From Paracyclopina nana (Eukaryota; Arthropoda; Copepoda; Cyclopoida; Cyclopettidae): 64,000 bases of DNA. Within the stretch, counting starts at the first letter, position 1, and each line of letters opens with the position of its first letter. The DNA lies in contig JAGUCH010000008.1 of the NCBI GenBank assembly GCA_019096065.1, positions 1,617,001-1,681,000 of the forward strand, in the 5' to 3' direction. The position numbers and the translations under genes are program-made. Positions 55,415-64,000 of the stretch are shown in pieces. The notes below the pieces were generated by a model. That model searched no databases, was not told where the DNA came from, and was given only the letters and a program-made list of their open reading frames with translations.

Positions 55415-55475
55415 TATAGGTGGCGCACCTGTTTGCAAGAAGCTCTACTTCATTAGTCCACCAGCGCCACCTATA
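55415..55475. repeat. Perfect 12-bp inverted repeat (TATAGGTGGCGC / GCGCCACCTATA)
   Basis: Arms at 55415-55426 and 55464-55475 around a 37-nt loop, in the intergenic space 55134-55625 where nothing else is seen. Confidence 0.85.
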
Positions 55476-55625
55476 GGCCAAATCTAACGTTTTCACCAAG
55501 TAAATTATACCGAAAATTCCCCTTTTCAAAAATTACAAAATGAAAAACTATTCAAACTTTTAGAAGAAAGGTGTCGTTTTTTGGGGTGTTTTTTGTATAG
55601 TTCATTCATTCATAGATTTTTCACA

Positions 55626-56826
55626 ATGATTTGGTTTTTTCTTTTGGGGAATTCCTTTTTTGGTGTTGATCTATTTTTTACAATCAGTCTATGGAGACCA
55701 GATTCAGATTACTGCACAGCAGTTGAAAAAATATGGCTTTTCTCCTTCCAAAGGCAAAACATGTCACTCCTAAGTGTCTCGTTAGTTAACTTTTGTTTTG
55801 AAATTGATCCAGTCACCCCAAAAAATTCTTTTGCCATCATCCCGATTAGACATTCTTCACAGTGGAACGTGACTGAGCTAGAAAAGAGAGCCCCAAATTC
55901 AGCTTTTTTCCCATATTTTTATTTCTATGCCCTGAACAAAACAAAATCTGATTATGTCCATCTTTGCTGTGTCCCAACTCATTTTATGGTAAAATTACAT
56001 TTGTAAATATAAGCCTGTTTAAACCAGTTAGAACAGATGCTATTTTGAAATTAAACCTCAAATGCAATACAATTAGCACTTTTTAATTAGAAAAAGTTTT
56101 CAAATTTGGCTTTATTGATGAATTAATGGCTCTTTCTACACATTGTTGAACAGGTAACCCTGCCTTGGAAAAGCACAGTGTTCTATGTTTCTAATGACAG
56201 TTGACATTGAAAATTCAACTAATGTGAAAAACTGATAATGAGTTTCAGCAAATTCTTCTTTAATGGTCCGACCAAGAAAAGGCTTTATTTTGGCTGAAAT
56301 AGCCAACAAGTGACTTTTTCCTTGAACGTTCTGACCGTAACGCTTTTCCAGCATAAACCATAGAGCTCAATGTTTTTCTCTGTTATCCTTCTGCGTTCAA
56401 AAGTAAACTAAGATGAAAAATCAAATTGTGCTTTTCTACTGGGACCAAGAAAGCGCTTAATCTTGCTGAAATAACTAACAAATGACTAGTAAAAACCACA
56501 GCATTCAATGACTTTTGTCTCAAGGCTTGAACATTGAAGCCTCGAAAGAGTGATAAGTCCCATCAAATTCTGCGACTTAATTATGTGAAGTAACTAACAA
56601 GTGGCTTCTTCAATAACCTAACATAATACCAAGAAAAGGATTTATTCTGGCTGAAACAGCTAACAAGTGACTTAATCGATTTGAGCTTTTTGAGTAAAAA
56701 TCATAGAGTTCAATGTTTTTTTCATGGAAAAGTCAACAAAGGTGAAAAATGGAGGCTCGAAGAAAACTTTTTTAGGTATGCAGCCAGTCTGCTCTAATTG
56801 GACTCTCCGCCCTTGTTTCTATTTGA
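55626..56826 (+). CDS. Putative small secreted or anchored orphan protein, two exons
   Basis: Exon 1 (55626-55988) starts with a signal-like MIWFFLLGNSFFGVDLFF. It then runs WRPDSDYCTAVEKIW, NFCFEIDPVTPKNSFAIIPI and SDYVHLCCVPTHFM, up to a weak donor (GTAAAA). It joins in phase to 56776-56826 (acceptor CTTTTTTAG), adding a hydrophobic end (VCSQSALIGLSALVSI). The total is 137 residues. The hydrophobic C-terminus could be a GPI signal. Without splicing, the frame would stop at 56006. Orphan; the intron holds tandem repeats, like those of its neighbours. Confidence 0.4.
56210..56720. repeat. Degenerate about 170-bp tandem repeat
   Basis: Three to four copies share ACCAAGAAAAGGCTTTATTT, GGCTGAAATAGCCAACAAGT and CATAGAGTTCAATGTTTTT (for example at about 56270, 56447 and 56630). 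It lies in the proposed intron of the 55626 gene. Confidence 0.8.
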
Positions 56827-57394
56827 ATATTCAATTCAGTGGACCCAAAATATACATGGTAATTTTAGGGGTAATGTCACAGCTCGGGCTGGGCAGTAAA
56901 TTTCCCTATTTTACGGCTCTTGTAACCACTTTTGAGGTTAAACCTGTGCCTTAAACAAATGCTTTGGCACCAGAAATTATGCTCAAGTCGTGCAGAGGAA
57001 AAAGGCTGAAATTCAATCTTTTTCTGTTTTCACAGATGAGAAAATAGAGCAGCTTAATGGCAATAATATCAAATTTGATTTTTTCCCATGGCCTATTGAC
57101 ACTCTTGCACTTGGCAGCTAGGGGTTGAAAAATTTGACAGATTCCCGCGGCTTTTGTTGGATATAAAACGGCCAGAAAATGACATGATTCCTCCCTTGGG
57201 GGCCACCATGTTGAAAAATCAGCTTCCAACTCCGAAATTCTGAAGTTTTTCTTGCCAAAAAAAGAATTGAAGCATTGAAAAAATGATTCTTAAGCTATCT
57301 TGCAGAATTATTCTTCCACAAATGTGGCCAATTAGAAAGTTTTTAAGATTTGTCAAAAGCAGCCCAAATAACCTGTCAAAATGAAGGTTTTTAA

Positions 57395-57620
57395 GTTTTA
57401 TCAAATCTTGACAGGTTTTGAAGTTTTACCAAACCTTGACAGGTTTTGAAGTTTTACCAAACCTTGACAATTGTTGTCAAATTAATAAGTTGGAAGTTAT
57501 GCCAAAAAGTTAATTGTCAAATGAAGCTTTTGAAGATAAGTTCAAAATTATCACAAATCAAAGTTTGTCAACAAAAACCTATATCAAGTTTTGAAGGTTT
57601 TGTCAAAAATTGCCCAAATG
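57395..57620. repeat. Tandem repeat (CTTGACAGGTTTTGAAGTTT)
   Basis: Three close 32-33-bp copies at 57410-57480, then diverged copies with AAGTTTTG and TGTCAAA words. Confidence 0.8.
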
Positions 57621-57840
57621 GAGGTTTTGCCAAAAATTAAAAAAGTTGTAAAACAAAAAAGAGCTTGAATTTGATGTTTTTTGAAAATTATTCAAAATGC
57701 TTTTTTTGAAATTTCATTTGAAGGGAAGAAAACAGTAAAAATGGAAATCTGCTGAAAGGGAGAGAGAGAAATGTAAAGGAGGGTTTGCAAATCTTTTACA
57801 ACAACAAGTGGAGAATGGCTTTAACAGAATTAGGACAGTA

Positions 57841-58222
57841 GCTTGTTCTCATAAACATTTCTATAAGGTAAGCAAGGCACTTTGCGCGCTTATATCTCAG
57901 CATCTACTCGTCCGACTGGAACCAAATTTGGAGGAATTCATGAGGACGTATTGAAGAATCTTCATGCCAATTTTCATCCGGATTGGAGGACGCTAAGGTC
58001 GCCTTACTGAAAGTGAGGCAAATCAGTTAAGCAAAGGAGAAAAATCAGCCACCTCCTTAGAGACCTCCGATCCGGATGAAAATTGGCATGAAGATTCTTC
58101 AATACGCTCTTACGAATCTCTCCAAATTTGGTTCCAATCGGCTCAGTACTTGCTGAGTTATGAGCTTCCAAAGTGCCTTGCTTTGCTTACTGCCTGCCTT
58201 ACTGAGTTTTATGAGAACAAGC
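57841..58222. mobile_element. 382-bp foldback element with about 165-bp inverted arms and TA target site
   Basis: Both ends read GCTTGTTCTCATAAA inward and are flanked by TA (57839-57840 and 58223-58224). The arms match over most of their length, including GGAACCAAATTTGGAG and GAAGAATCTTCATGCCAATT then TTCATCCGGAT. Only about 50 bp lie between the arms. No coding capacity. Confidence 0.88.
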
Positions 58223-60346
58223 TAGTAAAAACGGTTGACCGCCCTAAGCATTTCTCTCTCTAAGTAGTATATGCAAATACATAAAATGATGGCTACTCTT
58301 TTGCAAAAAATTAAAAGGTTGGCTGAAGCAGCAGCAGCAGCAAAAAATCTCCTTTTAATGGCCACTTTTTGAGTCACACAATAGCCCACCATTTTACTCT
58401 GCCAAACAGTAGCCAAAACTAGGGTGGGCTTTTCCACAGAAAACCTCTGGTAACGCTGGCCAAAAAAGCCCTCAGAAGCAAAAAGCTAAGAAGTTGCAAA
58501 TCTCGGTTTTTGGCACACTCTAGATATAATGAGCGTTTACCTGCACTTAATTATGAGCACTCAGACTTGACTCGCAAAAAAGGGGGAAAAAATTCGCAAA
58601 AACCCACTTTTTGCATATTTTCTGCGCCCAGAATAATACAGTTCCCACGCGAATTGCCAAAAAGTGTTCATATATTCAAGCTTGTAATGGCTACTTTTTG
58701 GGGGGAACTCGATCAGGTGAAAATGTGGAACTCTGTGGATGTTCTGGTGACCTGATGGCTCTTTTGGACTTGGTAAGGGTTGGCTCCTTTTTTACAACCG
58801 GGGTAAATGGACTGTGTAACCCATATCGCCTAGGTCCTTCTCATCTATGTCACTCTTTGAGGAAAAATCTACTTTTTCTGTCAAAAGAGTCCATTTGTAA
58901 CTCTAGATATTCTATGATTTTGTTCATCTTTTATCTATGATTGTATTTTTGCAAAAATTCTAGATTCTTTCACCTATGAAGTTTATAGCAATTACATTGT
59001 TTTGAAAAAAAGTATATGAAAAATTTCGCTTTGAATTGTCTTCTATTTTCTCATTTGCTTTTTGTAACTGCATTTTGTCAATCAAAATAAAAGTCATTTT
59101 CATTCACTTATAAATATTCCATTTAAGTCGTGACGCAGGATTTCTTGGTAAAATTGTCAGTTGTTGACTCATTTGAGTTTTTTGACATTTTCCACAAAGT
59201 GAAGAAGTGACACTGCACATTTGTCAATTCTTTGCCCTTTTTTCGCAATACAAAAAAAGGAGCAAATGATATCTTCCTATCAAGGCCACAGTGAAGACCT
59301 AATGCATTTTGACACCTGTTGCTAATTATGCAACAAGTGCATAATAATAAAGTGCATAACCTGATTTTGCTCGCACATGAGAAGGGCCACAATTGCATTT
59401 ACAACATGGACACCCAATTTTATGGCATAAAAGTAAAAGTGCTCTTTTGTGATAAGAATTCACCATTTACAATGAATTTCCAATTGGATGGTGAAATAAT
59501 CAAATCACCCAGCAATAAAATCTACAACTTGAGCGAATAATTTTATTTTCCAAAACTGAAAGCCAAATTGAAAAGTGGACGCCAAGTCTCATTAGTTGTT
59601 GTCTTGACCATTCAAACTCATTCCGTCAAAAATATGCTTTAACGACACTTTTTTGTCTTGATGGGAAATAATTAAATGCAAGCCATAAATCCACTTTAGT
59701 ATGTGGGAAAAGCAATTTTTCCTCTTAGCAAGATTTATGCTTCTTTTTTGGTCAGAAAAGTCCAACCCTTTGTTTTTCATGCGCATGTAATATTCATGCT
59801 GGAATTACACAGATTTTTCTTCAACTTGCACTCAATTGCTCGTTTGCTGGAATTTTTGTTGAAATTCAAGAATACTGCTGCTATGCAACTGATTTTCCTT
59901 CCAATCTGCAGTCTCAATTTACATGAATGCTGCTGCAAGCTTTGTATAAGGCCTGAATCTCCATCAGCAGAAATACATATAGGAATACATTTCGCAAAAA
60001 AAACAGTTTAATTGCTGAATACATGCATCATCATTGTATTCATTTAAAAAACAAATTTTCATGCATTAATCTATAATGATGATATGAATTAAAAAAAGTG
60101 TTATGAAGCTCAATTTTTTGACGGAAGAAGTGTGTCAACACAAAACAACCATTGATGAGACTTGATGTCCTCTCTCCAATTTGGCAGTCAGTTCTGGTAA
60201 ATGAAAACATACGTCCAAGTGTCAAGTTTCTTTACGTCAAGATTTTACATTAGTGCATATGTTAAGCCTCATCAGGGATCTGCGATGAAAGTCAATTATT
60301 GGCCTGATTTCCAGGCGCCTCATTATGCCAAGCCACGAGCTGTAAG

Positions 60347-60379
60347 TATATACAAGCATTTAGAGAAGAAATAATCAGC
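60347..60379 (+). promoter_or_regulatory. Candidate TATA box and initiator of the CUB-domain gene
   Basis: TATATAC at 60347-60353 and an arthropod-type initiator ATCAGCC with its A at 60377, 30 bp downstream, the normal spacing. This would give a 42-nt leader before ATG at 60419. Confidence 0.5.
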
Positions 60380-60418
60380 CCTCTTCAATTACTACCCATT
60401 GTAAATCAATCCCTCAAC

Positions 60419-61401
60419 ATGGACAGATCCTCCATAACAACACTAATCTTCCTTTTGCTCTGCTGCTCCACCAGGACTCTGGCCTCCCTGGTGGGCCTCA
60501 ATGTGGAAGAAATGGTCCTCACCAATCTGGATTTGAACCCTGTGACCAATATGAGGCTGTTTGTGGATCACCACAATGAGGCTGAGAAAGAGTCCAGAGC
60601 TTTGGACTCTGAGGTGTTGCCCAGCTTAAGGTATTTGGATGATGGCAATGCTCAAGATTATGTTGATGCTCTGGCTTGTGGATTTTGCAAAAAGAATCTC
60701 ACCATTGGTGCCACTGGTGTAATAGAATCCCCACTCTACCCTGAGCCATACACTGCCAATGTGGATTGTTTGTGGCTCCTCCAAACTGCCAACATTGAAG
60801 ACAGGATTGTCCTCAACTGTGACACAATTGAACTAGGTATCGTACTTTTTTAAAGCATGGTTTCAGAAATCTGGATGAGTTGCAATCTTGAACTTGTGAC
60901 TTGAATTTCAGTTTTAGGTAATGGAATTCAAATTGAATAAAGGCCATTAGGGCTCATTAGTTAGCTATTTGATTTCTAAGGGCATTTTCTTTTGCCTTAG
61001 AGCTGAAAAGCTCAAAATAGTTTTGAAGTACATTGAAAACAATAAGTTTACTTATCGATGAAGCAATAGTCATTAAATGTTATAAGTGTAGATGAACAGC
61101 ACATTAAATGAGGCCTGGAAGAAATATTGCCATGATTGAGGGGGAGTGTGGTGCCAAAAAACTCAACTCTTTTGATTTAGAACCCTGTGGCTCCAATGAG
61201 GGGACCTCACCTGAATGGAGGGACTATTTGGTCATCTCTCCTCTATGGAGCTTCAAGAAGAGCTGGTTGTACTGTGGCAATGCCACCAATGTGAGAAATG
61301 TGAAGCATACCTCACTGTGCCACAAGATGGCGCTCTCATTCAGAGCCAACAACAACCACAACTGCAACAAGGGATTCCACTGCACCTACCAAGTCATCTA
61401 A
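60419..61401 (+). CDS. Secreted CUB-domain protein
   Basis: Two exons, 60419-60836 and 61181-61401, in phase, give 212 residues. Signal peptide MDRSSITTLIFLLLCCSTRT. A CUB domain runs from about residue 90 (CGFCKKNLTIGATGVIESPL, then YPEPYTANVDCLWLL). It has the expected YP and C-W pair, passes through LNCDTIEL|EPCGSNEGTSPEWRDYL, and ends near ALSFRANNNHNCNKGFHCTY, where an SD/NN..KGF motif is typical. CUB domains mediate extracellular protein binding. The 344-bp intron uses acceptor TTTTGATTTAG. AATAAA at 61716. Confidence 0.82.
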
Positions 61402-64000
61402 CAAATCTTGCACAGTCACCCATCATGATTATTTAACTGAAAAAATCATGGCCAAGCTTAATTGTACAATATGCATGAAAAGTTATTTTAAAAGCACAAA
61501 AAACTAATTTCGGTTACTAAGATGTGTATGCCATTTTGGTGAGATTTTTTTTCAGTACTTGTGGCTTTTTTTGGTGAAAATTAGGGCTGCCAGATGGCGT
61601 GGCTCTGCACGATGCAGATGATGACTGGCAAAATTCACCAAAATCACTTTTTACTAAATATTTAATTGGTAGTTATTTTGTAAAAAAAGTGTATAAAGGC
61701 CATATTTAAGTTCCCAATAAAATGTACATTTCCCATCATACTTTTTTGCTGTTTTACATTTCATTTTCAGCCATTTGGGCTTCATTCCATTGTTAGTTCC
61801 ACCAACATTTTTGGGTCAGATTTAATGACCTTAAAAAAATGACTCTCAAGTAGCTTTGTTTGGAGCCTACAGCATGCAGTTTAGTGGAGACTCAGCTGCT
61901 GCAGCAGTGCTGAGAAAATGCAAGTCACGACACTCGAGAGGGAAAAGTTTTAAGAAAAGTGGGAATTACTTAGATCAAGGGAGGACACGATTTGAATTAT
62001 TGCAATCGAGCCCCTTAGGCATCTTTGGGATAAGCTCCTTTCATCTACCAAAAAAAATATCTGAGCAAATCTCAAATTCAGTGTTGCAAACTGAATGCCA
62101 AATTGAAAATTGGGACCAAGTAGCAAGACAATTGATTTGTGGTGTTATATTTGTAATAAAAACACTTACACATTTTAGTGTTGAAAAGTAGATGAACGGC
62201 GCACTTTGGATCATGGAAATCCTGATACAGTAGGAGGCGTTGCACAGTGTTCTTCTGTGGCAAAACCACCGCGTGGTTTTTCACGAGAAAAAATAATCCC
62301 AAAGTTGGGTGCTCACACACGAAAAACTTTCCAACCGACGAATTTTTTCAATTGACAATTGACACCCATAAAATTAAGCTGAAGCCGAAGCAGCTTGCAT
62401 CCAAATTCAGAAAAGGCCATAAATTCTAATCCAGGCTACTACTATTTCATTATTTTTTCCACACTCACTCCATTCTTTTCCCATTTTAAAAAATATTTTT
62501 CATTTTTGATGGAATTTTCAGTGATGTGTTTTGTTTCCAAATGAAATAAATTATGGTACTGAGTCACAATTTGCAGCTTTTAACTTGACTATCAGTAAGT
62601 TAAACTGAATTCGAAATAAATTCAGAATTTTAGGTGTATTACTGATTTACAGTTGGCCCTAAACTGACTTAAATATGGCTGCACACTTTTGGAGGGATAT
62701 TCTGTATAGAGTAATAAACAGGATTATATAATACTTTTTAAGTGATGTCTTGGCTAGTTCTCAGAGCTGAAATTGAGACATTATGTTGATGTATTTATGA
62801 GCTTTGCAGCAGCAAAGTGTGTGTGTAGCCCAGAAGTTGATTTTGGGCAATTTTTACAGCAGAGATTTGTGTGACTTTTCTCAGGATTGTCATGAGATCA
62901 AATGCAGTGATAAGATAACCAAAAAACTTATAACGAGCACAGATTTTTCATCATAATTGTAGAATTTCCAGTGGAGAGAAAATCGATGATGTTGCTGTTA
63001 TGTGTATTCAACTTTTTTAGCATCTGGTGCTGCTTCATTTTGATGCAATGTGTGCACAGTGTGGCTTGATTTCTACAGAAAGCGAAGAAGCATTTGGGCA
63101 TTATCGTGCTTTTGATTGATTCGTTTTGTTCAAATTGTAAAATGGACATTGCCTTGCACTTTGTGAAAACTAGGTAGCCAAATGAAATGACCAAGATTCT
63201 CCCTTGAAAGTTTGTTCATGTCAATTCATGTGCTTTCATTTTTTTAATCGTACCTTGAATTTTAATCATTCTATCAAGTCTGTTTGTAAGCAATGAAATC
63301 ATTAAAAGTTAATTTGATTTATGTGGTATTCTCTTACCTAAGAAACCATTGCATTGGTAACAGGATATTTTTCATTGAAACTATTTAAAAAGATAATGAA
63401 ATATGAATAGCGAACAATGCTTCATCAACAAGCTTCTGAATTGAAAAAGCATGAAATTACATTGATGAACAGTTTCTGGGGAATCTTGATCATTTCAGTT
63501 CTTGGTCCAGTTGTACCAGTGTGCATGGAGATGTCCATTTTTCAATCTTATTTTCTCGCTGCTGACACAGAGTTTGGAATCCTGACCCCATGTATATAGC
63601 ATAATGCCAAAAAATAGACGGACATGTGACTATATAGAATCATTACTAATTTCTAGATTGACAACTCGGCTGCTGCAGTTCTTCAAGGACTCTAAGGTCA
63701 GCACTATTATGAGCTGTGCAAAAATATATAGCATATAATCGCTCGTTAAGCGTCATTTTTTGTGTGAGCATTATTTCGGGAAAAAAAGCAACATTGATTT
63801 TTGCACAACTGCTCAGCAAAGATTTGCTTAACATGCAGTTTCGCTTCGATTGCTCACACCATGTATTCAAATGGGAAATGTGCACAATTTTGGTGGCACC
63901 GCTCAACTCCCAAATCTTTCATGTGCAGTTAGGAACAAATCTCGGTTTTTTTCTCCCAATCATTTGGGTTTGCGTCCCAATTTGTTTGGCTTCTTCTGCC
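61402..64000. other. AT-rich end of window, no gene seen
   Basis: AATAAA at 61716-61721 probably ends the CUB gene. A palindrome AAAACCAC-CGC-GTGGTTTT lies at about 62262. Frames at 61856-62191 and 63417-63599 have no family resemblance and poor starts. Nothing else is supported. Confidence 0.45.

Larger units (their letters stand above)
56827..60418. other. 3.6-kb intergenic region with repeats, no gene seen
   Basis: It contains a 33-bp repeat around 57395-57620 (CTTGACAGGTTTTGAAGTTT) and a foldback element at 57841-58222. Open frames at 58510-58940 and 59319-60011 lack good starts or recognisable domains. The last 80 bp hold a probable core promoter for the CUB gene. Confidence 0.45.

Noticed and set aside
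58510..58940. Two overlapping frames of 81 and 109 codons
   Set aside because: Random composition, no signal peptide or domain, no splice support.
63417..63599. 60-codon frame near window end
   Set aside because: Too short and without context to support a gene.

Overview
The window looks like a stretch of arthropod nuclear genome that is compact but rich in introns. Genes sit on both strands, are split by GT-AG introns (many only 55-100 bp), and use AATAAA poly(A) signals. An ionotropic receptor (a protostome family), a SID1-type channel (absent from flies such as Drosophila), an insect-like widerborst B56 subunit, a gilgamesh-type casein kinase and arthropod-like ribosomal proteins all point to an arthropod that is not a fly. 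A crustacean or another compact-genome arthropod is my best guess. No species can be fixed from the sequence.

Layout. 0-11 kb: 3' end of a SIDT gene (+), an atypical nuclear receptor with no ligand-binding domain (+), a single-pass membrane protein (-), a small two-exon membrane protein whose intron holds a 20-bp satellite (+), and a six-exon glycerol kinase (+). 11-19 kb: casein kinase 1 gamma (+) with a CpG-rich leader, a repeat-filled 2.1-kb intron and a CAA-rich 3' region. 19.6-31 kb: a dense housekeeping block: RpS25 (-), TFIIF beta (+), mitochondrial ribosomal protein L41 (+, only 61 bp behind TFIIF beta), a CUEDC1-like gene (-) and wdb/B56 PP2A (+). 32-35.5 kb: a TBL1-like WD40 gene with a possible N-myristoylation start, and a small membrane protein (both -). 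35.5-38.9 kb: intergenic, with a tRNA-like SINE head, a MITE and a 10-bp satellite. 38.9-41.5 kb: a four-exon gene with LINE ORF1p-like architecture and a 2A-like ribosome-skipping motif (+). 42-51.5 kb: an SLC25 carrier with three alternative copies of one exon, an ionotropic receptor and TMEM147 (all -). 52-61.4 kb: a loose group of small secreted-protein genes (Cys-rich orphan, PAN/apple, orphan, CUB; all +), with two TA-flanked MITE/foldback elements. 61.4-64 kb: no gene seen.

Most striking. (1) The LINE-derived gene at 38.9-41.5 kb keeps a DIEKNPGP motif, yet it carries three introns that all contain the same repeat (TTTGTTTAC / TTTCCGTTTC / CCACGTGG). The same blocks occur, in the same order and in transcript-sense orientation, in an intron of the neighbouring SLC25 gene on the other strand. 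That is what introner-like intron gain would look like. (2) The SLC25 gene has three phase-compatible versions of one internal exon, so it could make three carriers differing in one membrane segment. (3) Nearly every long intron holds its own private tandem array.

All exon models were built by hand from splice consensus, reading phase and protein similarity recalled from known families. No search or RNA evidence was available.
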